Source: an uncultured Saprospiraceae bacterium (GTDB lineage Bacteria; Bacteroidota; Bacteroidia; Chitinophagales; Saprospiraceae). From it: a stretch of 64,000 bases of DNA. Of the stretch, positions 1-8,542 are shown piece after piece. The position numbers and the translations under genes were made by a program. Location of the stretch: contig CALDTZ010000031.1 of assembly GCA_937924805.1 (NCBI GenBank), positions 1 to 64,000 on the forward strand. The letters are read 5' to 3'. Every line of letters starts with the position of its first letter. Positions within the stretch are counted from its first letter, which is position 1. The notes under the pieces were generated by a model, which saw only the letters and a list, made by a program, of their open reading frames with translations, did no database searches and had not been told where the DNA came from.

Positions 1-118
1 TTTTGCTACTTCAGACATAACAGCAAAAATGCTTGTCTTGGTATTTGGTAATTTTGATGTAAATGAAATCAATGTAATTGTGATTAATGGTGAAAGCGAA
101 TATACTAATTATCCTTGA
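1..118 (+). CDS. possible 3' end of an unidentified gene (partial)
   Basis: One plus-strand frame is open from the window edge to a TGA at 116-118 and would encode the last 38 residues of a protein, ending in GESEYTNYP. The stretch is rich in Val, Ile and Asn, which could fit a beta-strand domain, but I recognise no motif. It would converge on the helicase gene that ends at 189. A 38-codon open frame at an edge can arise by chance, so this is only a candidate. Nothing else in 119-188 looks coding. Confidence 0.3.
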   Translation, partial: FATSDITAKMLVLVFGNFDVNEINVIVINGESEYTNYP

Positions 119-188
119 TGATCAATCTTTCAATATTTTGTCAAAAACAACTCGCATTAAACCTACCATTTAACAAATAATCTAAGCA

Positions 189-2609
189 CTATTTAAATAA
201 TTGACTTTTCATTTTTTCGATACGATCTTCTAGTTTTTCGCTTGACATTCTTTCTCGTAACCGATCAACCATAATTGGAAACGCAAACGGAGGTGCTTTT
301 ACTGGATAACTATACGTAAATATTTGTTTCTGAATCCTTTTTAAAGCTTCACGCATTCTAAATTCTTCTAATTGAAAAGTCATTACTTCGTCATACGCTT
401 GTAGGTGTAATAAATTGTCTGGTTCATATTCACGAAATACATTGAATAATAACTGTGAAGAAGCTTGTAGGTGTCTATCTTTTTTACGTTTTCCTGGGTA
501 TCCTGCGAATATCAAGCCCGATATTTTAGCAATTTCTCGAAATCTTCTTCTCGCTAATTCAACAGCATTTATACTTGATTGAATATCTTCAGCCAGTTTT
601 TTAGTTGAAAAAAGAGCTTTGGTAACAACATTTTCGACATCAATTTTTTTATCAGAAAGTAGCTCAAACCCATAATCGTTCATTCCAATGGTAAAACTTA
701 TAGGCATCATACTACCTATCCTATTGGCCAATAAGGCACCAATACCTTGATGAACATTTCTTCCTTCAAAAGGGTACATCATTAAATGATACCCATCTTC
801 ACTCTCAAAATATTCAATTAAGAATTCACCTTCACCTGGTAAAATTGATCTTTCTTCTTGAGTTTCAAATAACGGAATTAGGGTAGAGATCTCTTTATCG
901 TTAATAATTCCTTTTTTATAATCATACAATTTCTTTCGTAATACTACACTCATTTCTGAACTAAGCGGCATTCTACCTCCTTGATAGGATGGAATTTTGG
1001 CTTTCTTCTTTTTAGAAATTTTTACTTGTGCGACCATGTCTTTTACTCGAACTAAATCCAGAGCTTTGCCAGAAAACCAAAAAGCATCACCAATATTCAT
1101 TTGAGATATAAACCACTCTTCTACGGAGCCAATTCTTGTTCCTCTTCCAAGTTTGATCTGCATCATACCGCTGCTTACGATTGTACCTATCGATAATTTG
1201 TGTCTTAATGCTATTCGTTTATTTTCTACAATGTAAAGACCATCGACGACGACGACTTTTTCATATTCATCATACGCTTGCAGTGATTGACTTCCATGTT
1301 CGAGGTAGTGTAATAAAAACTGCCACTCTTCCCTACTTACACTACTATAACTAAAAGTCTTAAGTAATTCTTGATAAATTGTTTCAGGGTGAAAACCTTC
1401 GGACACCGCTAATGTCATCAAGTATTGAATCAAAACATCAAAAGACCGAATGTAGGGTACTCGTTGTTCTAGTATATCACCTTCTATTGCTGTTTTTAGT
1501 GCTGCAGCTTCAATTAATTCAATAGAATGTGTTGGTACAAAATATATCTTTGATTTAGCTCCAGGTTGATGCCCACTTCTGCCAGCTCTCTGTAAAAACC
1601 TAGCTACCCCTTTTGGACTGCCTATCTGAATAATGGTTTCAACAGGTCGAAAATCAACACCTAAATCCAAACTAGATGTACAAACTACGGCCTTAACATT
1701 CCCGTTATATAGTGCATCTTCGACCCAGTCCCTTACATCACGGCTTAAAGATCCATGATGAACTGCAATTTGTCCAGCAAAATCAGGATACAAAATGAGA
1801 AGGTTTTGATACCATATTTCACATAAAGCTCTAGTATTTGTAAATATTAATGTAGCCTTACTTTTTTTTATTATTGGAATAACTTTTTCAATCATCTTAA
1901 GCCCAATATGTCCTGACCAAGGAAATTTTTCAATGACATCAGGCATAATCGTATGGGCTATAATTTTCTTTTTAATTTTTGATTTTATAAAAACATGATC
2001 CTTGGGTTTTTCTACACCTAGAAGTACATCTATGGCTTCTTCCATATTTCCTATTGTAGCAGATATTCCCCATATTTTTATATTTGGGCATATGCCACGT
2101 AATCTAGAAATTAACAATTCTGTTTGAACGCCTCGTTTTGATCCTATTAATTCGTGCCATTCATCCACAACAATAGACTTAACTTTTCTAAAATAATGAC
2201 TATACTTTTTTTTCGTCATTAATACGTGCATGCTCTCAGGCGTGGTTATCAATATTTGTGGTGGCTTGGACCATTGCTTATTTCGCTCACTAGTCGTTGA
2301 ATCTCCACTTCGAATGCCGACATCCCAATCCAAACCTAGACCTTCTATTGCCCGCTCGCATGATAACTTAATTTCCTTGGTAAGAGCTCTAATGGGTGAG
2401 ATCCAAATCAGCTGCAGACCTGTCTTTTCTCGGGTGGCAAGACCTTCTAGTAATGCCGGAATCAGAACTGAATACGTTTTTCCACTTCCAGTTGGCGCAT
2501 TTACGATTCCACTTTTCCCATCTAAAAATGCATGCCATGCTTTCTTTTGAAACGGAAAAACTTTCCATTTTTTTGAAACAAACCACTTTTCTGCTTTTTG
2601 GATAGACAT
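189..2609 (-). CDS. Lhr-like DEXH helicase, ligase-associated type
   Basis: An 806-residue superfamily 2 ATP-dependent helicase. Walker A is APTGSGKT at residues 38-45, the DEXH box is DEWH near 149-152, and helicase motif VI (QRAGRSGHQPG) lies in the second RecA lobe. The N-terminal pattern (KAEKWFVSKKWKVFPFQ) and the C-terminal pattern (SGLIFAGYPGKRKKDRHLQ, then EYEPDNLL) match the family usually annotated as ligase-associated DNA damage response helicase. That family normally accompanies an ATP-dependent DNA ligase, an exonuclease and the PdeM nuclease, none of which is visible here. The gene begins 5 bp after recQ and is probably the last gene of the mutY-ssb-gldE-recQ run. The family is confident; the repair role is inferred. 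Confidence 0.88.
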   Translation of the reverse strand: MSIQKAEKWFVSKKWKVFPFQKKAWHAFLDGKSGIVNAPTGSGKTYSVLIPALLEGLATREKTGLQLIWISPIRALTKEIKLSCERAIEGLGLDWDVGIRSGDSTTSERNKQWSKPPQILITTPESMHVLMTKKKYSHYFRKVKSIVVDEWHELIGSKRGVQTELLISRLRGICPNIKIWGISATIGNMEEAIDVLLGVEKPKDHVFIKSKIKKKIIAHTIMPDVIEKFPWSGHIGLKMIEKVIPIIKKSKATLIFTNTRALCEIWYQNLLILYPDFAGQIAVHHGSLSRDVRDWVEDALYNGNVKAVVCTSSLDLGVDFRPVETIIQIGSPKGVARFLQRAGRSGHQPGAKSKIYFVPTHSIELIEAAALKTAIEGDILEQRVPYIRSFDVLIQYLMTLAVSEGFHPETIYQELLKTFSYSSVSREEWQFLLHYLEHGSQSLQAYDEYEKVVVVDGLYIVENKRIALRHKLSIGTIVSSGMMQIKLGRGTRIGSVEEWFISQMNIGDAFWFSGKALDLVRVKDMVAQVKISKKKKAKIPSYQGGRMPLSSEMSVVLRKKLYDYKKGIINDKEISTLIPLFETQEERSILPGEGEFLIEYFESEDGYHLMMYPFEGRNVHQGIGALLANRIGSMMPISFTIGMNDYGFELLSDKKIDVENVVTKALFSTKKLAEDIQSSINAVELARRRFREIAKISGLIFAGYPGKRKKDRHLQASSQLLFNVFREYEPDNLLHLQAYDEVMTFQLEEFRMREALKRIQKQIFTYSYPVKAPPFAFPIMVDRLRERMSSEKLEDRIEKMKSQLFK

Positions 2610-2614
2610 CTATT

Positions 2615-4729
2615 TTATTGAGCTTCCGTTTTTTTAATGACGCTCAATGCAATTTTTATAGTATTATAATCGAGTGCTGGATTTGTCTTTTCCTTTATTG
2701 CTGTTAAGCTATCCTTGAGTTTTACTGTATCTAATGATGCTTTTACATTAGCGATATCATCTACCGTGATGAGTTCTTGAATTTCAATATTTTCACCAGA
2801 CTCGTACAATTCTATAAGATGACTTATTACTGTTCCTTCACTTAAAGATCTTGAAGAGGCAATTTCTGACGTACTAAGTCCTTCATTAAACATATTAAGC
2901 GTTTCTAGTTTTGTTTTGCCTCTGATTTTTTTTAAGTGCTTTTGAGTTTGGATGTATTCACGAATTATCGTCATAAATACTTCACCATATTTTTTGAGTT
3001 TAACTTTTCCCACACCACTTAGCTCACTCATTTCCCTAATATCAACAGGTTTTGATCGAACCATTTCGTGAAGGACGCTATCATGGAAAATAACATATGG
3101 AGGCACTTTCGCTTTCGTTGCTAATTCTTTTCGACATTTACGCAAAGCTTCAAATAGTTCGTCTTGAATTATTTTTTTCTTTGGTTTTTTACTGCTCGTT
3201 TTCACTTTTTCTTGCCAAACATATTTAGCCAATTCAACTTTTTCTTTATTGAACAAAACCTCTTTTGCTAACGAAGTCAATTTAAGTTTTGAATATGCTT
3301 GATAATCAATTCGAATATATCCCTTATTAATAAGTTGAGTAATGTACGCTCGCCAATCATTTGCTGGCAAATCCCTTCCTACTCCATAGGTTTTTAATTG
3401 ATCATAGCCATTTCTGAAAATGTCTTGTTTTCCTGAACCCCTGACTATATCCACAAGTGTCGCTATGGTAATGTTTTCTTTCGTCCTAGCAATGCCAGAT
3501 AAAGCTATTTGAGCATATTTAGTACCATCAATTTTTTCGGGTGGATTTTTACAGTTGTCACAATGGCCACATGGTTCTTTCCTAAGTTCTCCAAAATAAC
3601 TTAAAACGATATTGGTTCTACAATTTGGTGTATTTGCAAAATCCCAAAGTCTTTCTAATTTTGAATCAAGAACAAGTTTATATTGCTCGGTAGCTTGACT
3701 TTCGTCAATAAATCGCTTCAAGTTAATCATATCCGCATAACTGTAAAATAGTAAACACGAAGCATCTGCCCCATCTCTACCAGCCCTTCCAATTTCTTGG
3801 TAGTAGCTTTCAATATTTTTAGGAAGATTATAATGGATAACAGATCGTATATTTGATTTATCAATACCCATTCCGAAAGCAATTGTCGCACATACTACAT
3901 CCACCTTGTCATGAAGAAAATCTAAATGCACTTTTTTCCTTTCATCTGATGACATACCCGCATGATAATGAGCAGAAAGTATGCCTTCCTTTTTTAATTT
4001 ATCCGAAGTACTTTCAGTACTTTTTCGACTTGTACAATAAATAATACTTGCCGTGTCCCTTCTCTTTTTTAAATAGGTGATAATTTGTGGTAAACGGTCA
4101 GTACCTGGTCTTGTTTCTAGAAATAAATTTGCACGATCAAAACTTCCTATAAATACTTCTGGCTCTTTTAACTTTAGTTGATTACAGATATCATCCTGAG
4201 TCGCTTTATCAGCCGTTGCTGTAACAGCCATAATTGGCACACCAGGAAAGTGTTCATGTAAACTAGAAAGTTTTGTATAATCCCCTCGAAAATCATTGCC
4301 CCACATTGAGATACAATGCGCTTCATCAACGGCTATAAGGTTTACTTTTTCTTTACTTATATATTCTAAAAAAGATGGGACCAATAAACCTTCAGGTGAA
4401 ATATACAAAAGGGACAATGTTCCGTCATTAAGCTCTTTGAAAATTTCTTTACGATCCTCTTCTTTTATATTACTATGTAAACTTCGAGCTGATATTCCAT
4501 TTTCTCGAAGACTTACAACTTGATCATCCATCAATGCTATTAATGGTGAAATAACAATAGACAATCCTTTTTGGACTAGTGCAGGTACTTGAAAACAGAT
4601 TGATTTCCCTCCTCCTGTTGGAAGAATGAGGAGTACGTCTTTACCTTCTAATACCGCCTCAATAGATTCTTGCTGCAATGGACGAAAAGCATCATACCCA
4701 TATACTTTTTTTAAGACTTTATGGATCAT
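2615..4729 (-). CDS. recQ: ATP-dependent DNA helicase RecQ
   Basis: A 704-residue 3'-5' DNA helicase that acts in recombinational repair and at stalled forks. Walker A (PTGGGKS) is at residues 37-43 and DEAHC at 135-139. The motif VI region reads YYQEIGRAGRDG. A zinc-binding cysteine set (C..CGHCDNC, about residues 368-391) precedes the winged-helix RQC domain. An HRDC domain follows at about 518-590 (SELSGVGKVKLKKYG). The C-terminus has an extra helix-turn-helix segment (FNEGLSTSEIASSRSLSEGTV) of the kind found in many Bacteroidota and Firmicutes RecQ proteins. The start overlaps the end of gldE by 11 bp, suggesting translational coupling. In other Bacteroidota the position after gldE is normally held by gldD. 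Confidence 0.95.
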   Translation of the reverse strand: MIHKVLKKVYGYDAFRPLQQESIEAVLEGKDVLLILPTGGGKSICFQVPALVQKGLSIVISPLIALMDDQVVSLRENGISARSLHSNIKEEDRKEIFKELNDGTLSLLYISPEGLLVPSFLEYISKEKVNLIAVDEAHCISMWGNDFRGDYTKLSSLHEHFPGVPIMAVTATADKATQDDICNQLKLKEPEVFIGSFDRANLFLETRPGTDRLPQIITYLKKRRDTASIIYCTSRKSTESTSDKLKKEGILSAHYHAGMSSDERKKVHLDFLHDKVDVVCATIAFGMGIDKSNIRSVIHYNLPKNIESYYQEIGRAGRDGADASCLLFYSYADMINLKRFIDESQATEQYKLVLDSKLERLWDFANTPNCRTNIVLSYFGELRKEPCGHCDNCKNPPEKIDGTKYAQIALSGIARTKENITIATLVDIVRGSGKQDIFRNGYDQLKTYGVGRDLPANDWRAYITQLINKGYIRIDYQAYSKLKLTSLAKEVLFNKEKVELAKYVWQEKVKTSSKKPKKKIIQDELFEALRKCRKELATKAKVPPYVIFHDSVLHEMVRSKPVDIREMSELSGVGKVKLKKYGEVFMTIIREYIQTQKHLKKIRGKTKLETLNMFNEGLSTSEIASSRSLSEGTVISHLIELYESGENIEIQELITVDDIANVKASLDTVKLKDSLTAIKEKTNPALDYNTIKIALSVIKKTEAQ

Positions 4730-6128
4730 CGTTGGAAGTAGGTTCCTTTATTTCTAAATTAATTTTTTCAATCCGACGTTCATTAACATCAATGATTTTG
4801 AACGTACATTTTTCAAACTCTAATTCTAATTCTTTTTCTGGCATTTTGCCATGAATTTCTAAAACAAGACCCGCTAAAGAGTCTGAGGCTCCTTTGACTT
4901 CATCAAAATAATCGATATCCTCATCGATTACCCTACATACATCATTTAAGAGCGTTTTGCCATCAAATAAATAATTTTTATCATTAATTTTTACAAAATC
5001 AACATCATCTTGATTATCGAATTCATCAACGATTTCACCTATTACTTCCTCCATAATATCTTCAAGAGTAACCAGTCCGGAGGTTCCTCCAAACTCATCA
5101 ACAACGATTGCCATATGAAGTCTTTTTATTTGAAACTCTTTCAATAAATCATCAATCTTTTTGGCTTCAGGAACATAAAGTACTGACTCTCTAATAAATT
5201 GATGCCAATCAAATGTTTTCTTCTCTTCCGTAAACCCAAGAAGATCTTTTACATATAAAAGACCTTTTATCGTATCAATATCTTCATTAAAAACTGGAAT
5301 TCTAGAAAACCCGGAAGTCTTTATTAAGGTTACGACTTCACCAAAGTCCATTGTATCTTCTATCGCAACTACATCCATTCGGCTTTTCATTATCTGTTTT
5401 ACAGATACTTCGCCAAGGTGTATAATTCCTTTTAAAATGTCAGCTTCTTCATTTTCATAAATATCTTGACTAACTGAAAATTCTATTGCTTTATCTATGT
5501 CCTCTTTTCTTGAAGCATCTAACCGTGTACTTTCACCACTAAATTTATTTTCAAAAATGGCGGTCGATTTTGTTAAACGGTTTGATAGTGGCGAAAATAT
5601 TCCTAATAAAACATTCATGGGACCAGCCATCAATTTACTAAACGCCAAATTGTTTACTGAAGCATAAATTTTAGGTAAAACCTCTCCAAATAAAACCAAT
5701 AAAAAACTGACAATGATTACGGTAACTAAAAAATTGAGCAAATTATAGAGTGTATCTATACTTGTCGGTACAAAGGACGTTAACCATTGAATAATTGTAT
5801 CATAACGTTCTCTTGGTAATAATCTTTTTATAAAAAGATCGGAAATAAGAATAATACCAATATTGACAAGGTTATTTGTAATAAGGATTGTCGCCAATAA
5901 CTTCGGGGGATTTTCCCTCAATTTCAAAATGGCTTTACTTTTTTTACTATTCTCTTTTCCTAATTGTTCTAACTCTCCGGGTTCTAAAGAAAAGAAAGCA
6001 ACTTCAGATCCTGATATGAGTGCTGAAATGATTAACAGCAAAAGAATAATGACTATGGGGGAAAATAAACTCCACAGTGAGCTAATTAAAAATAATATTG
6101 AGACTAAACTCGCGGGTTCTGATTCCAT
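4719..6128 (-). CDS. gldE: gliding motility-associated protein GldE (CNNM/CorC-type)
   Basis: A 469-residue inner-membrane protein with a hydrophobic CNNM (DUF21) domain of several membrane segments at about residues 20-190, a pair of CBS domains at about 230-360 (MKSRMDVVAIEDTMDF, then VDEFGGTSGLVTLEDIMEE) and a C-terminal CorC/HlyC domain. This is the hemolysin-C/CorC transporter architecture. The position directly after ssb and mutY identifies the Bacteroidota GldE subgroup, which is linked genetically to gliding and type IX secretion through the lipoprotein GldD. GldD is not in this window. The gene follows ssb after 15 bp. Its transport substrate is unknown, and ion transport is only inferred from the CorC resemblance. 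Confidence 0.88.
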   Translation of the reverse strand: MESEPASLVSILFLISSLWSLFSPIVIILLLLIISALISGSEVAFFSLEPGELEQLGKENSKKSKAILKLRENPPKLLATILITNNLVNIGIILISDLFIKRLLPRERYDTIIQWLTSFVPTSIDTLYNLLNFLVTVIIVSFLLVLFGEVLPKIYASVNNLAFSKLMAGPMNVLLGIFSPLSNRLTKSTAIFENKFSGESTRLDASRKEDIDKAIEFSVSQDIYENEEADILKGIIHLGEVSVKQIMKSRMDVVAIEDTMDFGEVVTLIKTSGFSRIPVFNEDIDTIKGLLYVKDLLGFTEEKKTFDWHQFIRESVLYVPEAKKIDDLLKEFQIKRLHMAIVVDEFGGTSGLVTLEDIMEEVIGEIVDEFDNQDDVDFVKINDKNYLFDGKTLLNDVCRVIDEDIDYFDEVKGASDSLAGLVLEIHGKMPEKELELEFEKCTFKIIDVNERRIEKINLEIKEPTSNDDP

Positions 6129-6143
6129 AATTAAATAATACGA

Positions 6144-6602
6144 TTAGAATGGTAAGTCATCTTCTACTTCGGAAGTTGGCTCTGAAACAGCAGTTTGAGG
6201 GTTTGCCACTGGTTTTGTAGAAACGACTTCATCTTGAGTTCCTGGTAGTGGTGGATAAGCTGTTGTGCCTGTTGACTCTCTCTTTTCCAAAAGTCTAAAT
6301 GTATTTGCTACTACTTCCGTAGTATATTTATCATTTCCTTCTTTATCTGTCCATTTTCTTGTTGAAAGTTTTCCTTCAACATAAACCATGTTACCCTTTT
6401 TTAGACTTCTTTCTGCACGTTCTGCAAGTTGTCTCCAAACAACAACATTGTGCCATTCTGTTAGATTTTGCCATTCTCCGCTTTTATCTTTATAGCTTTC
6501 ATTTGTTGCAACAGAAAACCTTCCGACTGAAGAGCCTCCATCTAAATGTCTAACTTCTGGGTCTTTTCCTAGGTTCCCTATTAATATTACTTTGTTTACC
6601 AT
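6144..6602 (-). CDS. ssb: single-stranded DNA-binding protein
   Basis: A 152-residue SSB. The OB fold spans about residues 1-108 (MVNKVILIGNLGKDPEVR; TEWHNVVVWRQLAE; VYVEGKLSTRKW). A disordered Pro/Thr/Glu-rich linker leads to the acidic tip DDLPF, the conserved tail through which SSB recruits repair and replication partners such as RecQ, whose gene lies two genes downstream. The gene sits 33 bp after mutY and 15 bp before gldE, the usual Bacteroidota order. Length and tail are typical. Confidence 0.97.
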   Translation of the reverse strand: MVNKVILIGNLGKDPEVRHLDGGSSVGRFSVATNESYKDKSGEWQNLTEWHNVVVWRQLAERAERSLKKGNMVYVEGKLSTRKWTDKEGNDKYTTEVVANTFRLLEKRESTGTTAYPPLPGTQDEVVSTKPVANPQTAVSEPTSEVEDDLPF

Positions 6603-6635
6603 GTTAACTGTTTCTGTGTATAAAGTTATTTAAAT

Positions 6636-7700
6636 TTAGTGACATTCGTCAAGAATATAATTGTTGCTAATATAGGAAGTAAGCGTTTTTGGAAATCCAT
6701 AATTCTTAATCTTAGATTTAGAGGTGAATGTCCAACTTTTATTTTTTATCTCATGTTCTTTTGTAAGTGGAATATTATAGAATACAAATTGAATTATTTG
6801 ATGACTTAGTATTTGTGAAAACTTTTGTGTCTTCAAAATATTAGGCTCTATCCCTAATGAAAAATGGTTCTTTATCTCTATTGATTTTATTGATTGTATA
6901 CTTTTTGTTTCAATCATTGGGAGTTGATACAAGCCTTGCCAGATGTCTTTTGCAGTTCTTTTTTGAATAGCAATATTTCCTAAGTGATTTGTAAAAAGAA
7001 AAGAATGAAAATATCTTTTCTTTTTTGCTTTCTTTTGTTTTTTCCTAGGTAAAACACCCACTTTGTTTAAAAGAAAAGCTTTGCATTTTTTATTAAACAT
7101 ACAATCTTCACAAATGGGAACGGGTTTACATTGGTTTGCTCCAAAATCCATAATCGCTTGATTAAATAAGGAAGGTTCTTTTGATTCTTCTAATAATCTT
7201 TGAGCTATGGTTTGTATTTGCTTTTTACCTTTTTGCTTAGTTAAATCCTCATCTATATCATGCCATCTAGAAATGACTCTGTTTACATTACCATCAACCA
7301 CTGCATGTGGCAAATTGTATGCAAAGCTCGAAATAGCAGCAGCTGTATAAGGTCCAACTCCTGGAATCTCTATGATTTCTTTATACGTTTTTGGAAATTT
7401 TCCATTATAGGTTTCAACAATATACTTCGCTCCTTTCAACATATTCGAAGCTCTTCTATAATAACCTAGCCCTTCCCAAATTGAAAAAAGTTTCTTTTCT
7501 GTTGTTTTTGAAAGCGCTAAAACGGTTGGATAATTCTTGATAAACTTTATGTAATACGGCGTTCCTTGGGCAACTCTTGTTTGTTGTAGGATTATTTCCG
7601 AAACCCAAATATTATATGGAAGTACATCTTTTTTCCAAGCATGGTCGATCGGGTTTTGACGATGCCATAATAACAAAGTAGAAGAAAAAAATTGAGTCAC
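6636..7700 (-). CDS. mutY: adenine DNA glycosylase MutY
   Basis: A 354-residue glycosylase that removes adenine mispaired with 8-oxoguanine. The catalytic Glu lies in SEIILQQT (E35), the helix-hairpin-helix is EIPGVGPYTAAA (about 111-122) and the catalytic Asp is in VVDGNVNR (D136). The iron-sulfur cysteines are C191, C197, C200 and C206. Their spacing is C-X5-C-X2-C-X5-C, one residue shorter in the first loop than the usual X6. The C-terminal Nudix-like 8-oxoG recognition domain (about 225-350) is present. The best start is GTG at 7698-7700, which gives the standard N-terminus; no in-frame ATG fits. It is first in the run mutY-ssb-gldE-recQ-helicase. I saw no clear promoter upstream. Confidence 0.95.
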   Translation of the reverse strand: MTQFFSSTLLLWHRQNPIDHAWKKDVLPYNIWVSEIILQQTRVAQGTPYYIKFIKNYPTVLALSKTTEKKLFSIWEGLGYYRRASNMLKGAKYIVETYNGKFPKTYKEIIEIPGVGPYTAAAISSFAYNLPHAVVDGNVNRVISRWHDIDEDLTKQKGKKQIQTIAQRLLEESKEPSLFNQAIMDFGANQCKPVPICEDCMFNKKCKAFLLNKVGVLPRKKQKKAKKKRYFHSFLFTNHLGNIAIQKRTAKDIWQGLYQLPMIETKSIQSIKSIEIKNHFSLGIEPNILKTQKFSQILSHQIIQFVFYNIPLTKEHEIKNKSWTFTSKSKIKNYGFPKTLTSYISNNYILDECH

Positions 7701-7783
7701 AATGGATTGTTGTTTGATGTTTACGAATGTAAGGTATTTTAAAAATTCCTAGACAATCCATTTATAGGTTGAAAAAGGTTGAG

Positions 7784-7818
7784 TATAAATAAAAAGAGAC
7801 TTACTAATTGTAAGTCTC
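7784..7818 (-). terminator. Rho-independent terminator of the ECF sigma gene
   Basis: A perfect 9-bp stem (GAGACTTAC at 7796-7804 and GTAAGTCTC at 7810-7818) with a 5-base loop. On the minus strand it is followed directly by a T-rich run (CTTTTTATTTAT). It lies just past the stop codon of the sigma factor gene and separates that gene from mutY. Confidence 0.85.
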
Positions 7819-7826
7819 CTTGTTTT

Positions 7827-8369
7827 TTATCCAAAAGATAAATTTCTACTTTGTAGAATATCCGCTCCATAATGAGCTTGGACCATCTTTTTTAATGCCT
7901 TTCGGGCAAAAAATATTCTACTCTTTACCGTACCCAATGGTAACATTAATTTATCTGCAATTTCTTGATATTTAAATCCTACATAATGCATTTGAAATGG
8001 CTCTCGAATATCATTATCTAGATTGTCAACCATTCCGTTTAATTCTTGCATCATAATAGATGACTCACCATCGTTATTTGCCTTCTGAGTTCCAGAATTA
8101 ATAAAATAATCATTATCTGTATTATCCATAATAGTATTCATCTTCGCCTTTTTTCTATAGTTATTGATGAATATATTTTTCATAATTGTAAAAAGCCAAG
8201 CCTTTAAATTTGTTCCTGGATTAAACTTGTCACGATTCGTGTAGGCACGAAATGCCGTTTCTTGATAGAGATCTTCCGCGTCGTTCGTATTCTTTGTCAA
8301 GTTTAATGCAAAAGAATTTAATGATGACTTTAATTTCTCAAACTGATTCATAAATTCAAATGTAGACAT
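7827..8369 (-). CDS. ECF-type RNA polymerase sigma factor
   Basis: A 180-residue sigma-70-family factor of the extracytoplasmic-function class. Region 2 covers about residues 10-75 (DAEDLYQETAFRAY, then LKAWLFTIMKNIFINNYRKK), and region 4 covers about 115-165 (FQMHYVGFKYQEIADKLMLPLGTVKSRIFFARKALKK). There is no region 3. The open frame extends 22 codons further upstream to 8435, but that extension contains the promoter at 8391-8421, and the ATG at 8367-8369 gives the normal N-terminus (MSTFEFMNQF), so I chose the latter. No anti-sigma gene is adjacent. It is transcribed alone, with its own promoter and terminator. Its regulon cannot be read from this sequence. Confidence 0.93.
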   Translation of the reverse strand: MSTFEFMNQFEKLKSSLNSFALNLTKNTNDAEDLYQETAFRAYTNRDKFNPGTNLKAWLFTIMKNIFINNYRKKAKMNTIMDNTDNDYFINSGTQKANNDGESSIMMQELNGMVDNLDNDIREPFQMHYVGFKYQEIADKLMLPLGTVKSRIFFARKALKKMVQAHYGADILQSRNLSFG

Positions 8370-8390
8370 AATGCTCTTTTTATTTACTTT

Positions 8391-8421
8391 CAAATATAAT
8401 TGAAAGTTAAACAAAATGCAA
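8391..8421 (-). promoter_or_regulatory. Bacteroidota-type promoter of the ECF sigma gene
   Basis: Read on the minus strand there is a -33 TTG (8419-8421), 20 bases, then a -7 box TATATTTG (8391-8398) that fits TAnnTTTG. Transcription should start near 8384, about 15 bases before the ATG at 8369. This placement excludes the longer open frame as the real coding region. Confidence 0.75.
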
Positions 8422-8474
8422 ATAAAGTTAAACAAAACTTACTCCGATCAATGATTTGACCCATATTTACGACC

Positions 8475-8502
8475 AAAAAGTCCCATTTTATTGAATAAAT
8501 GG
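8475..8502 (-). terminator. possible terminator after lptG
   Basis: CCATTT (8483-8488) pairs with AAATGG (8497-8502) across an 8-base loop. On the minus strand it is followed within two bases by a run of five T. It lies about 40 bp past the lptG stop codon. The stem is only 6 bp, so this is a weak candidate for the end of the secA-to-lptG unit. Confidence 0.4.
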
Positions 8503-8542
8503 ATCGTTTAATAGAATTGATTTCAATATGAAATGAAAGTTC

